The notes under the pieces are model-generated. The model searched no databases and was not told the DNA's origin. It saw nothing but the letters and a program-made list of their open reading frames with translations. Shown here piece by piece: positions 21,375 through 33,402 of a stretch of DNA of 64,000 nt. A program made the translations under genes and the position numbers. Positions within the stretch are counted from its first letter, which is position 1; each line of letters starts with the position of its first letter. Source of the stretch: Gentiana macrophylla (lineage: Eukaryota > Streptophyta > Magnoliopsida > Gentianales > Gentianaceae); assembly GCA_026214975.1 (NCBI GenBank), contig JAOBSW010000571.1:62001-126000 (forward strand), in the 5' to 3' direction.

Positions 21375-23244
21375 TGTAGGATGTAATATCGCCGGATCAA
21401 TCATAGATTAACCCGATTAAACAGCGGAAAGTACAAGATCTAGATCTAAACAAACAAAGCATATAAAATAATAGATCTAACCTACGAGGGGGTTTAGATT
21501 ACCAACCTTTTTTATGGTGCAATTACTCCAAGAACAAAGGTCAATCCAAGATCCAAGCTAGATGAGAAGCCACAGTCTTCCAACGTGTGTCTCCAAGAAC
21601 CACCAGGTGGATGGTGTTTCAAGCCGCCGGACCTCCTCGATATGCTACTGTAGAAAAACCCGAAGTTTTTCTAAAACTCAAACCCAAAGTACAATGGCCG
21701 AAAATTCAAAACCAAGTACTTACAATAATTTCGAAATTATGTGATGTGTTTAAGGCTTGGGAGAACTCTCTTTATATAGGAGAGCAATCCTTGTCCTCCA
21801 AGGATTTATTTAATTAATACAAAATCAATCAAATTAATCCTTTTTCCTTAAAAAGATAAATCTAGAATATTCCCAAATTAATAAGGATACATAAAAGATT
21901 TTCTTTTCCTTAAATTATTTAACAAATAAATAATTATCAAGAAAATAAATTTCCTAATAATAATAATGATGATAAACTTCGCCAAACCCTAGCAAGTATA
22001 AAATACACGACTTTTATCATAATTTGGGCCGAGTCCATTTAAAATGCCTTTTCCGTGTATTTAATTATCTAGCCCAACTAAACAATTAATCCACATATCT
22101 ATTAAACAACCCAATCCAACTATTTAATATTAATTGAGGTGAAACGACGAGAAAACATATGCATGTTGGAGCCACGTCGGGGACCATGGACCCATATTCA
22201 GAGAGCTACAATAAATTAATTAAAATTATTCGTCAGATCGAACAATAATATTCAATCTATTAATTCGGGATTACACCACCATAAACCCAAAATCGAACTC
22301 ATTGAATATAGATATAAACTTACACTCAACTTTAAGTCGATAAGCGCCCACCGATATAATCATTACATACGGATAAACCCAAAATCGAACTCTCATTGAA
22401 TATAGATATAATCATTACATACGGATAATTAAGTCGATAAGCGCCCATCGATATAATCATTACATACGGATAAATCCTCCATAGATCATTTCGTTACGAT
22501 TCGGGATATCTCCGTAAACCCTTCTCAAAACTCTTATCCTTATTTACCATTAACCCCTAGTGACCAAATAGTTCATAACTAATATAATATGAATCGCGTT
22601 GATCGGTCGGCTTTTTAGGATTAACAAATAAGTGGAATCGTCTGCTGTCTACTTCTCGAAGGAAGGAATGGATTCCATATCTCGTGATAGCACAGACTAC
22701 TCACTCATCCTAAAATAGAGCCAACGAGAAGTGTTGGACCACATACTACGAAGTGATCCTTACTAACACATCAACTCTACCCTAGTCTAAATAAATGCTT
22801 ATGATCACCTCAGATTGAGATTAATCCATATATGATCATCTTGTGATTCGATAAGACTTCTCAATCACGGAATTATATCGAGAACTCAAATCAAATCGGT
22901 CCAGCCTATATAATTATCATCATATATAAATGCCTCACTAGTACTTATTACCGACAAACCGGATAGGATCACACACCTAAAGTGTTCTCAAGATTATTAG
23001 CAAATTAATCTTGAGACCCGTACTCAGATTAATAAACGTTACGAACTAAGTTAATTTTAAGTACATCTCACTAACTCAATCCTCCTGTGTATAACCATAC
23101 ACTAAGTTGTGTTATTACATAAACGAGGTACTTAGGGTTTTCAGTAGTGTCTTAATTATAAGCATACATGCATATAATAAGATGTATTATAAATTCTGTC
23201 ATAAAAATAATTAGATAATTGTCTTTCGGGCACTACACCTAACA
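21375..23244 (-). mobile_element. Solo LTR, family 2, copy 2
   Basis: 1,870 bp, plus-strand TGTAGGATGTAATATC ... GCACTACACCTAACA, flanked by a perfect AAGGC duplication (21370-21374, 23245-23249). No internal domains. A short direct repeat of about 60 bp occurs inside (22,375-22,470). Confidence 0.85.
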
Positions 23245-23995
23245 AAGGCATGTTACATGCCTTTGCAGCCTGATGTTACCACCCGTTTACACACACAAAT
23301 TATGCTCCTCTTCTGGATCTGTCTGGTCATCACTCCCTTATTGGCAGCTTGCAGTAAATTTCCTTTACCCAGCCGCATGTCTCTTTTGATGTTATTAAAC
23401 TAGCCCAAGTTATGCATGCTCCCATGTCTACGCCTAGTCCTTTGCAAAACGGCTTCTTCGTTACCTGGCCGGTACCCTTGATCTTAGACTCCAACTTTAT
23501 CTTCACACGCTCACGCTCTATTCCTTCTCTGATGCCTATTGGGGTGGCAATAAAACCGACTATTCCTCCACTGGTGCCTTTGTCGTTTACCTTAGTCGCA
23601 ATCTTATCTCGTGGAGTTCTATGAAACAAAGCACGCTTGCTCACTAGTCCACTAAAGTTGAACACAAATATGTTGCCAACATCGCCGAACTCATTAGGGT
23701 GTCCTTTATTCTTAACGATCTTGGCTACGCCAACTCGCGCCGCCCTGGTTATCTATTGTGACAATATTGGCGCCACTCATCTAAGATCCAATACGGTATT
23801 CTAATCTCATATGAAGCATGCTTTCGCTGACTTTCACTTCATACGTGAGCAAGTTCACTTGGGAAAACTTTGGGTCGACATGTCTCCGCCTAAAGACCAA
23901 CTTTGAGACATCCTTATCAAGCATCTTGACAAGCGTTTCTTTGCGGTCAATGTGGTCAAGCTAGGCCTTTGCTCCCGTAGTCCAGCTTGAGGAGG
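23245..23995 (+). pseudogene. Copia-A RNase H fragment
   Basis: The frame encodes FSDAYWGG, STGAFVVYL and NLISWSSMKQSTLAH, matching copia RNase H, then LCDNIGATHL and the C-terminal DILIKHLDKRFF. Several stops. Confidence 0.7.
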
Positions 23996-24175
23996 CTAAT
24001 ATCCAAATAATCTTTGATTCTTTAATTAATATCGTAGCTATTTGATTGATTCTGTGTAGATATTTGATTGATACATTTACCTCATCTAGCTCATCATTCG
24101 TTGTATAAATATACTTGTATACACCAAAAACAAATCAAGTATTTTTCCACATTTACTATTGTGTTACGATATGCT

Positions 24176-24886
24176 GGCGTCGCATTAAACCTCGTCACAT
24201 AAAATAATATTTCTTGTAGTACCTAATGGATCCACACTGGAAAAGTGGAAGAACCATGAAATTTGGGTTATCCACGTTAGAACAGCCAGCGGGAGAAACA
24301 ACAACATGATACGGAATCTTGATAATTTTTGGGTTATCTCCCACTGAAAAAATGAGAGAAATATTAGGTGGAATGCATAATGGATTTGATGATAACTTGG
24401 GTTATCTCACAATGGAAAAATGATAGAAAACATCACGCTGAGATATAATGAATTTGATAACTTGGTTAATCAACCATTTTAGAAAACATTGTATTTGATA
24501 ACTTGAGTTAATTAACCATTTTAGCTAGATACATAATGTATTTTATGACTTGGCCGCAAGTTAACCATTTTATGTCAAATGAGGATGATGGACCATCTCG
24601 TTATTAAATTCATTACGACTCAAGAATGCAACTCAAGATCGAGTTCTCGAGGCATTAAACTATCAACTCGTAATTTTTTGAATTTCAGTTAAGTTCAAAT
24701 TTTATGTAAAACTTCCGCTAAGTTTAGCAAAGGTAGACATTTCCACGACTACTGTATAGGGTAAAAAAAAAAAAAGGACGAGACGACATTGATTCAGGTT
24801 ACACACTTCAAACTAATTTTTGATTGCAAACACTGTCTAAATCTTAAAGCTTAAAGCATAACTTTAATTCTGAGAGAGATATGTAA
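24176..24886. other. Non-coding spacer and 3' flank of cystatin-like gene 4
   Basis: From about 24,260 a degenerate repeat recurs (GATAACTTGGGTTATCT, GATAACTTGAGTTAATTAAC), which also opens the window at 1-120. No gene. Confidence 0.55.
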
Positions 24887-25270
24887 TTAAATCTCTTTTT
24901 TGTCAACTATCTCAAATACAAGAAGTTGTTTAGTATTGCTCGCGAGAGTAACATTAACGTAAGCCAAACAGGAATGAAGAACATCCTTATTTTCCTCCTT
25001 CTTTGTTGCTATAATATGCATGTCATATCCAACATAGCCTTTTGCAGTTTTATCTACGATAAGTGCTGTTCTCACTCGTTTGAACTGTAACACATCGTGA
25101 TTTTTTCTGTTGTGTTCATCAATGGCGAACTTTCCCGCAGCTTCCTTTTTGGCAGGACTATTTGGGTCTTCCCAAGTAATATCGATGCTTTCAATGGCTA
25201 ATCCCAAGTAAAAGAAAGCCAAGAGCATTGCTAAGATTGTAAACGAAAGTGCTTGAAATTTTGGAGACAT
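24887..25270 (-). CDS. Cystatin-like secreted protein, copy 4 (mosaic)
   Basis: Intronless, 127 codons plus stop. The first 63 residues, from MSPKFQALSF to DVLQF, are identical to copy 1, including the linker SIDITWEDPNSPAKKEAAG. From there it switches: KRVRTALIVDKTAKGYVGYD and TKQLLVFEI resemble copy 3. The C-terminus is extended (VDKKEI). Both inhibitory motifs are absent and YVNVTL is kept. The abrupt change in relatedness points to gene conversion or unequal crossing-over. A hAT-like MITE lies just upstream of its TATA box, shared with copy 1. Confidence 0.8.
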   Translation of the reverse strand: MSPKFQALSFTILAMLLAFFYLGLAIESIDITWEDPNSPAKKEAAGKFAIDEHNRKNHDVLQFKRVRTALIVDKTAKGYVGYDMHIIATKKEENKDVLHSCLAYVNVTLASNTKQLLVFEIVDKKEI

Positions 25271-25372
25271 TTTTTTCTTTTTCTTTTGAAAGAAAAACTG
25301 AGATAGAGATTGTGCTGGATTCAATATTAACCACCGGTAGTAAATGTCTTAGTGAGGTGGACATGAAAGGGT

Positions 25373-25380
25373 TATTTATA
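25373..25380 (-). promoter_or_regulatory. TATA box of cystatin-like gene 4
   Basis: Minus-strand TATAAATA, 103 bp upstream of the ATG and 10 bp from the hAT-like MITE. Confidence 0.7.
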
Positions 25381-25390
25381 CTGTCCGGAG

Positions 25391-25570
25391 CAGGGGCGGA
25401 TCTGTGTATATTAGGGTGGGGTCATCTAACCCCACTGAAATACAAATTTTTTTTAATATTAAAACGATGTAGTTTTGTTCCGATAACCCTACTAGAACAA
25501 ATTTTGAATAAAATATGTAGTTTTACAGTTCGGTGGCCTCCCTGAAAAAAATAATTTGGTTCCATCCCCG
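25391..25570 (+). mobile_element. hAT-like MITE in promoter of cystatin-like gene 4
   Basis: 180 bp, CAGGGGCGGATCTG ... GGTTCCATCCCCG, with a perfect 8-bp duplication GTCCGGAG (25383-25390, 25571-25578). Same insertion as 961-1560 in copy 1 but without the nested MITE. Confidence 0.85.
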
Positions 25571-25578
25571 GTCCGGAG

Positions 25579-25885
25579 TAAATGTTAATATTTGTACCAT
25601 TTTGATCATCGCAACAAACATTGACTTAAACTAACAAACTTTGACCTATTGACTTCAATCACAACACACATGTGATGATAATTTTGTATAGTATAAGTTA
25701 ATATTTGTATTATCTTGAATATTTCAACAAACATTGACTTATTGATTTCGATCACAACACACATGATGATATATTTGTATAGTGTACTTTAATATATTTG
25801 TATAATCTTGAATATTGCAGTAAACTTGAACTATTGATTTCAATTAATCACAACACACATAATGTAATGATAAATTTGTTTTTAG
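25579..25885 (-). promoter_or_regulatory. W-box-rich triplicated repeat upstream of cystatin-like gene 4
   Basis: Orthologous to 1573-1890. TTGACY cores at 25621, 25641, 25649 and 25734. Displaced 180 bp from the TATA box by the MITE. Confidence 0.55.
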
Positions 25886-26426
25886 GTAATTTGCTTTTTA
25901 TTATTATGAAAACAGGAAATTTATCTTTGAATCGTATATTTTAGCATAATTTTTTTAATGATTTAGCATCTCTTTAAATGAAAATTGGCATAAATATTTT
26001 AGCTGTTGAATTTTGCTATAAAATACTTGTTTGGCATTAATATAACTAAATGTGGTAAAAAATAGTGAATATATAGCACAAAACATCCATATGTATTAGA
26101 CTAAGGTTGCGGCTTGCTATTTATCTTTCGGTTGGGTGTTTTTGCCTCTTATTTTCTTGAATTTTTCGCAATGATAATCCACGCTTCTTTTCCGTTAGTT
26201 CGGATGGAAAAAAAAAACATAAAACCATTAAAAATATATAAAACTGACAAAAATAAAGAAATAATAATATATCATAATGGAACAAACACAAAACAAATAG
26301 AAAATTTTAAAACACAACAAAATAAAGGAAAAAACCAACAACCCCACCCCCTCCCTCCCGCGTTTTGTTGGTTTTATATTTTTCTTATTGATTAAATATG
26401 GAATGTTAATATTTTTGTATATCTAC

Positions 26427-26672
26427 TTTTTTTTTTTTTTTTTTCAAAAGGCGATCTTTATTTAATAACTAATGGGAGTAGAAATTTCACCGTGACATTA
26501 CAATTGTGCTACAGAGAGGAAACGGATATTCAAAGAAAGTAGCAAACAAATAGAGTTAATCTTCCACACCCCAAGCTAAGTTTAATGTCCTTAGCCCTTT
26601 TAATCGCTTTGAGATAAAAACTTGGAAGATGGTCCTGGCCGTAGATGGGTCATGGATCACCTTATTTCGGAT
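26427..26672 (-). pseudogene. LINE 3' end with poly(A)
   Basis: The T-run at 26427-26445 is a poly(A) tail on the minus strand. The minus frame IRNKVIHDPSTARTIFQVF and on to a stop resembles the end of the LINE linker/RNase H-like region. The 5'-truncated remainder is at 33,403-33,715, split by copia-B. The cystatin flank is continuous across the LINE (ends near 26,426, resumes near 33,716). Confidence 0.65.
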
Positions 26673-26859
26673 TGTAGTGTAACACTTGGCATTAATATGG
26701 AAATGCCACCTAGTAAAGTTAGTTAGGATAAGATCTATCACTGATTCTTATCCAAGTTGTAATAGTAGTATAAGTGTGAGAAAGGTCATTGTGTAACAAC
26801 TTAATACAAACAGTAATGCTTAATTAATATTATTAGCTTTTCTTTCCTGGTATCGGAGC
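26673..26859 (+). repeat. Copia-B 5' LTR and primer-binding site
   Basis: The LTR ends CTTTTCTTTCC at 26847. TGGTATCGGAGC (26848-26859) differs by one base from the plant initiator tRNA-Met site TGGTATCAGAGC, the usual copia primer. Confidence 0.8.
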
Positions 26860-26873
26860 TACTCCTCGGAGAT

Positions 26874-28134
26874 ATGGCAGATGATCCTCCACCACCGCCC
26901 GCTTTCCACCATGATGTCGCATTCACACCACCACTTACAATGTAACTTTTGAGCTCTTCCCAAAGTTGTTACCGCATCCTCTCACTCATTTTCCTCCCTT
27001 TATAGCTCAAAACTTACCCTTCTCTTCCACTCGCTTTTCTCGAAGTTCTATTAGTTCGCTGTCGGAATCTTCATCAAGTTTCCCGCACCTCCGCCATACC
27101 CAATTTTCCCGCTAGATCTGGTGGTCTTCCAACTCGATCACCGTGGATCTATGGTACCATTCAACACCTCATCACCATCTTCATTCCGCAATCATCTAAA
27201 CCAATCCACCACAATTAAACTTACCAGAGACAACCACTGTTATGGCGTTATACCATTCTACCAATTGTGAAGCGGATATAAGTTTGGATGGTCATCTTCC
27301 TGGGCACCACTCCAACACCAACCGAGTTTGGGACATTAAATAGAGTCATTGTGGATGAACGGGACTCCATTGATTCTTTAATGACGGGATGGTTACTTGG
27401 CTCCACGACCGAACAAGCAATGAGGTAATTGGTTGTTCTACATCTCACTAAGTATGGTCTACCTTGGAATTATTGTTTAATAATCACTGGAAGCTCGTAT
27501 ATTAGAATATAAGAGTGCATTAACTATGGTCAAAAAGGAATAAGACCATGGCAAATTATCTTACGATGATGAAATCATACAAAGCTGACAACATAATCGC
27601 TAAATCGGATACCCTAAGTCCGAACTTATTCTCGCCACACTTGTGGTCTGACAAAGGATTACGAGGTCAGAATTGTGAATATTACAGCCAGGATTGGTTC
27701 CTTAAACTGGCAGGAGGTTCAGTCCCAGTTAATTACACATGAACGGCTCTTATACATGTTCAATCCCTCTGCTTATATGCACTTATCTCAGCAAAATGTC
27801 ACAGCTAATATAGCTTCTTACTCTAGGAGTCCAAGGTCAGGAAATAGGCCACCCACACCTAGTCAGAATTCTTTTCGTGGTAGGGGTGGTGGTAGAACTG
27901 GCAGAGGCAGGGGAAGAAGTGGTGAAAGATCAACCAGTCCTGCAAACAATCAAAGTGCTCCTAGAGTGGTATGTCAATTATATGGAAATGGAGGACATAC
28001 GATTGGAATAAGTTGGCACAGGTTTGAAACTGACTTTCAGCCTATGGATGTGCAACAACAGACCATACCTAGACAAAATTCAGCCTTCATTGCTACACCA
28101 AGTTCGGGTTTTCGATCATTCATGGTATTTAGAC
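26874..28134 (+). pseudogene. Copia-B gag
   Basis: Starts ATGGCAGATGATCC just after the primer site. Recognisable gag parts include NITARIGSLNWQEVQSQL and a Gly/Arg-rich tract (FRGRGGGRTGRGRGR). A degenerate CCHC knuckle follows (CQLYGNGGHTIG...): the second Cys is Tyr and the last Cys is lost. Several frame breaks. Confidence 0.65.
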
Positions 28135-30155
28135 AAATGGAGCTACTAATCATGTAACCTCGCATTTGGCCAATCTCAATATGAGCTCACCTTATAATGG
28201 TAATGATACACATTGTTGTAGGAAATGATGAAAATCTAGTGATTGCACACACCGGCATAATACCTTGCACACACCCACTACATCACTATATCTTATTGAA
28301 ATCCTTCATGTTCCTCAAATTACCAAAATCCTCATTAGCCTCTCTAAACTTGTCTCTCGATAATGATATTGTTGTTGAATTTAACTCAACCTGCTTGTTT
28401 GGTTAAGGACAAGGCAACGGGAAAGTTCTTCTCAAGTGGTCAACTCAAGGACGGGCTCTATCGATAGCCTATCTCGGATGCTAAGACAAGTCGATCTCCT
28501 TTCAATCCAACAACAAAGCCGTGCATCTTAGTCAAGTTCAAACACAGTCTCTTAAGTCTGTCAGTCTAGTTAGTAATCCTAATGTGTGGCATAGGAGACT
28601 TGGCCACCCTTCTAGTGTCATTTTGAGTCAAGTTCTGAAAGATTGTAACCCTCATTTGAGTATTAATGAAAAACTTGTTTTTTGTGATGCTTGCCAATTT
28701 GGAAAATCTCATGCCTTGCCTCATTCTGCTTCTAGTTCCCATGCTACTGCCCCTTTTAATCTTCTTCACACTGATCTATGGGGACCAGCTCCTATAAAGT
28801 CCACAAAAGGACATCTTTATTATATATATTTTATAGATGATCATACCAGTTTACTGAATCTATGCCTTAAAGTCTAAATCAAGCCCTATCTCGCTTTTAC
28901 CATGTTCTCCAAAGATGGTTGAGACTCGCTTTTTTCCCCATCATTAAGTTGTCTTCACCTGATTGGGGAGGTGAATATAGATCCTTCCAACCCTATCTTG
29001 AATGTAAAGGCATTCACTTTAGGCATTCTAATCCCCATGATCATGCCCAACAAGGAAGTAAGGTAAAGAAAGCATGTACATATAGTGGAACTAGGTCTTA
29101 CACTTTTAGCCCAAGACTCCATGCCATTGTCCTTTGGTGGCATAGCTTTCTGCCGTTGTTTCCCTTATCAATGCCCTGCCTACCCCTGTGCTTAAGTTGA
29201 AGTCACCCTATGAATGTCTGTATCATCATACCAAACCTGACTACACCAGATTTAAAACATTTGGTTGCACAGCCTATCCTTACCTCAGACCTTTTCAGAC
29301 CACTAAGCTTCAATACCACACCACAAAGTGTGCCTCAGTTTAATCCATAAGGGCTACAAATGCCTGGACCCTACTAGTAGGATCTATGTTTCTAATAGTG
29401 TTGTGTTCAATGACCTTCAGTTTTATTTTTCAGAAGGATTCAGTCAAGGTCCTTCCAGACAAACCCTAGTTGATTCCTCAACTTCCAATATCCTACCCTT
29501 CAGTCTGACTCATTCAGAGGTGCACTCACATGATCAGTCTGAGCCAAACCCTAATTCAAGAAGAACTGTTTTCATTGCTCCAAATATTCCTCGTAAGTCG
29601 ATTACTTTACCTCTCGTAATTTTACATAATACACCAAGTATACCTCTATCACATAATGCACCAGGTACACCTTCGTCACCAAATGCACCAAGTAACCTTT
29701 GTCTCAAAATGCATCCAACACAGCCATGTCTCACCCTAGCACTCATAGCACTCAGAATACCATCAGCTACATACATCATCTGCAAGTAGCAACTCTTCTC
29801 CATCACCATCACCACAGCCACAACCACTTCCTCCACAACCATAACCACATCATATGCACTAGATCTAAAAGTGGTATTTTCAAACCCAAAACCTATTCTC
29901 AAGAAGCATTAACTTGGCACCACTTCCTACCGAACCAACAAATGAATCGAGGCATTAGGAAGCTTAGAATGGAGAGAGGCAAATAGTAGCAGAGTATAAG
30001 GCCCTCTTGAATAATCAGACATGGGACTTAGTCAAACCATGTTCTGGACAGAATATAGTGGGGAGCAGATGGGTGTTCAAGCTGGAGGCTAGACCAGATG
30101 GGACAATCTTGAAACATAAAGCAAGATTTGTGGCTAAAGGTTACAGTCAACACTA
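28135..30155 (+). pseudogene. Copia-B protease, integrase and start of RT
   Basis: After a protease remnant come VWHRRLGHPSSVILS (GAG-pre-integrase) and CDACQFGKSHALP (zinc region), then LLHTDLWGPAP and YYIYFIDDHT of the integrase core. Later FGCTAYPYLRPF and GYKCLDPTSRIYVSNSVVF precede a Ser/Pro-rich spacer. NQTWDLVKP and WVFKLEARPDGTI begin the RT. Interrupted by the solo LTR at 30,156. Confidence 0.75.
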
Positions 30156-31888
30156 TGTTGGAAGTAGAGCCCGAAAGACAATTTATGTAATTGTTTTTAG
30201 AATTAATAAATGATAGATTTATTCTCATCTTATTACTTGCTTCATTCTTGTAAGTAATACACTACTGAAAACCCCAAGTCGTATCCTATGTAGCCATATA
30301 ACTTAGTGTGTGTCACACATGAGGATTAAGTTTATAGTGATACACTTGAAATGTTAGTCCGCGGTGAAGTTAATCAAAATATGGGGTCTATTGATTAAAC
30401 CACCATTAATGGGCCCAGAACACTTTATAGTGTGACCGTCTTATCCGGACTGTCGACATTGGTTGTCTAAGTGGGGCATTTATATATGATGAGCGTCATA
30501 TAGGACTGGACTGATTTAATCTGAGTTTCTCATATAATTCCGTGATTGAGAAATCTTATTAAATCACAAGATGATCATATATGGATTAACCTTAATCTTG
30601 AAGTGATTGCATACTCCTACTGGTTTCAAGATAGGGTTTGATGTGTTCATAAGGATCGCTAAGAGGCGCGTCCGAATCACTTTCACGTTGGCATTATCTT
30701 TGGAATGAGTGAGAAGTGTGTGTCTCACATGATATGGAATCCATTCCTTCCAAATGGGAAGTAGAAAGACGATCCCTTATTTGTTAGTCCTAGAAACCGA
30801 TCGATCCCGGAGTTCAGATTGGTTATGAACTAATTGATCACTAGTGGGTTAATGGTAAATAAGGATAAGATGTAGTGAAGAATGTTTATTTAAAATAATC
30901 CTACTTCAAGACGGATAGTCTATGGAGGGTTAGTTTATATGTAATGATTATATCAATGGACACGATCGACTCGACTCGATGTTTTGAGAATAAGTTATAT
31001 CTATAGTCGATAGAGTTCAGCTTTGGATTTATGGTATGAATTCGAATTAATGAGTTGAGTAGAAATATTATGTTCGATGAATATTTTATTTAATTTGTTG
31101 TAGCTATCGATTATAAGTCCATGGTCCCTGGTTGGCTCCTAACACGCTGGTGTTTTCTCGCTTTATGGAACTCGAGAATAAATTAAATAGTTGGTCTATT
31201 TAATGAATATGCAATATTATTTTTGGTAAATAATATGTAAAATAGAAAAGACATTTTCTATTAAAAATAGTGACTAAAATGGCGCCACATTGTAATTAAT
31301 TTGTGAGGAGAAATTTTCCTAAATTATGTCACGTGTGTAATTATTTAATTATCTATTTGGTTCTTTTTTTCTCCTGATAGATGGTCGAACTCCATACGGG
31401 TTAGAATCCTAGTAGAATAATTAATGGAAAAATTAAGAGATTAATTTTTTGGGAATTATATCTTATTTTGTAGCAAAAATATCTTTTCCTTATGGAATAG
31501 GTTTTGTGGTGTGAAAAGGATAACTCTTGACTAGTTATTTTCCTATATAAAGAGAGTTTCTCCTAACACAATAGACATACAAATTGCGCCACAAATAAAT
31601 TAAAAGGAACAAAAATTAGTTTCTTGCCTTAGTCATTTGTAGAAGAAAGACCTAGGGTTTTTCTTGTGCATATTCGAGAAGGTTCTATGGCGAGGATCGA
31701 CGCCCACCGGCCGCCGCTAGAGATACAATCCGAAGACTACTTCTCCCTTGGTCGATTTTATCATCTCTCTCCGTATGGGTAAATCTACTAACCTTCTCAT
31801 AGAATTAATTAGTTGTGTCTCATATCAGAATCGATAAGCTTCACTGGCAAAGATCGAGTGTCTCGATCGGGTGCTACTACTTCTAGCA
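30156..31888 (+). mobile_element. Solo LTR, family 2, copy 3
   Basis: 1,733 bp, TGTTGGAAGTAGAGCCCGAA ... TACTTCTAGCA, with a perfect CACTA duplication (30151-30155, 31889-31893). It splits the copia-B RT; host coding resumes in the same frame beyond it. Related to 19213, 21375 and 61706. No internal domains. Confidence 0.85.
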
Positions 31889-33201
31889 CACTATGGGATA
31901 TATTTAATAGAGACTTTTAGTCCCGTGGCTAAGTCCTCAACTATTAGAATTGTTTAGCCATAGTTGTGTCTATGAACCGGCCTATACAGCAAATTGATAT
32001 AAATAATGCCTTCTTGAATGGTCCTCTACAGGAACCAGTATTGATGGAGCAACCAGTAGGCTTTGAAGACCCTAGCAAGCCAGGGTATGTATGTAGGCTC
32101 AAAAAGGCTCTGTATAGGCTAAAGCAGGCCCCTAAGGCATGGTTTGAAGCTCTCAAGAAGAACAGATGATCGGGTTGGGGCTTCACTCAAACAATATCAT
32201 ATACTTCTTTGTTCATGTTTCAAAAGGGTGATGCAGTGTTATTTGCTTTAGTATATGTTGATGATATTCTATTGACAGGAAATTCTCTAGGATTGCTTCA
32301 GAAGTTCATAATAATGCTGAACTCTAAGTTCTCCTTGAAGGACCTTGGTCCTGTGTCACACTTTTTGGGTATGCTGGTTACAAGAAATAAGGATGGACTG
32401 CATCTGACACAGTCACATTATGCTTCACAGTTGTTACACAGGCTGGGATTAGATCACCTAAAACCATGTCCAACACCTATGGTGTCAGGAAAGCTATTGC
32501 TGCCTAAACAGGGAGAGCCTATGTCAAATCCAAGTATTTATAGAAGTGCTATTGGTGGATTACAATATCTCACACTAACTAGGCCAGACATTGCCTTTGC
32601 TGTCAACACTCTTAGTTAGTTTATGCAAGAACCTCACATAGTTCACTGGCAGTCACTAAAAAGGCTATTCAGATATGTAGCAAGAACACTTGATCCGGGA
32701 TTGATCTTCGTGCCATCCGTTCACTAGAGTTGCATGGTTTTTCAAATGCTAATCGGGCAAAGTGTGTCCTATAGATAGAAGTCAATTGGAGGTTACTATG
32801 TACTTGGGTAATTCTTTGATTTCCGGAGCTCAAAGAAACAGGATGTATTGGCTAAATCTGTCGTGAATATGAATACAGGCATTAGCAAATTTGGTCATTG
32901 GTTAAGTGGACTAAGCAAACCGCTTCGCTGAGATGAAGTTCAAGTTGCCTCGTTGTTCCAACTTTGTGGTGTGACAACACACGAGCAAACTCTCTTGCAC
33001 AAAATCCAGCAGTATCATGCAAGAACAAAACATATAGAGGTTGATGTTCACTACATCAGAATCAAGTGTCGAATAAGGAGGTTGTTGTTTGCTACATGCC
33101 TACAGGAGATCAAATAGTCGATCGCTTCACCAAAGCATTGCCACCGTTCCTTTACTTGCTTTTAGAGACAAACTCAATGTGACAATGCCTCACATTGGGT
33201 T
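31889..33201 (+). pseudogene. Copia-B reverse transcriptase and RNase H
   Basis: RT motifs: DINNAFLNGPLQEPV, KKALYRLKQAPKAW, and the catalytic ALVYVDDILLTGNS at about 32,250, then GLQYLTLTRPDIAFAVN. RNase H remnants run to the C-terminal HIEVDVHYIRIK region near 33,060, with many stops. Confidence 0.8.
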
Positions 33202-33202
33202 T

Positions 33203-33402
33203 GAGAGGGGTGAAAAGAAATAAAGGATTGTAGAGTAACACTTAGCATTAATATGGAAATGCCACCTAGCAAGTTAGTTAGGATAAGATCTATCACTAGA
33301 TTCTTATCCAAGTAGTAATAGTAGTATAAGTGTGAGAAAGGTGTTGTGTAACAACTTAATACAAAAATGTAATGCTTAATTAATAATATTACCTTTTCTT
33401 TC
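33203..33402 (+). repeat. Copia-B polypurine tract and 3' LTR
   Basis: GAGAGGGGTGAAAAGAAATA (about 33,203) is the polypurine tract; the LTR starts TGTAGAGTAACACTT at 33229 and parallels 26673-26847. Confidence 0.8.

Larger units (their letters stand above)
13711..24175 (+). mobile_element. Copia-A: decayed Ty1/copia element split by four insertions
   Basis: Pieces in copia order on the plus strand: gag (13,711-13,985), protease and integrase (15,775-16,744), end of integrase (18,741-19,212), reverse transcriptase (20,936-21,374), RNase H (23,245-23,995). Between them lie an unclassified element and three solo LTRs. The order gag-PR-INT-RT-RH identifies Ty1/copia. Many stops and frameshifts make it dead. 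A TA-rich tail (24,040-24,175, with GTATAAATATACTTG) may be its 3' LTR; no 5' LTR was found, so it is 5'-truncated against the flank of cystatin copy 3. Confidence 0.75.
26673..33402 (+). mobile_element. Copia-B: full-length but dead Ty1/copia element
   Basis: LTRs of about 175 bp at 26673-26847 and 33229-33402, starting TGTAGTGTAACACTT and TGTAGAGTAACACTT. A primer-binding site follows the 5' LTR and a purine tract precedes the 3' LTR. Gag, protease, integrase, RT and RNase H pieces follow in copia order with many stops. Without the nested solo LTR (30156-31888) it is about 5.0 kb. The two LTRs differ at roughly ten sites, so the insertion is not recent. It sits in a LINE fragment; no clean target duplication was found. 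Confidence 0.8.
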
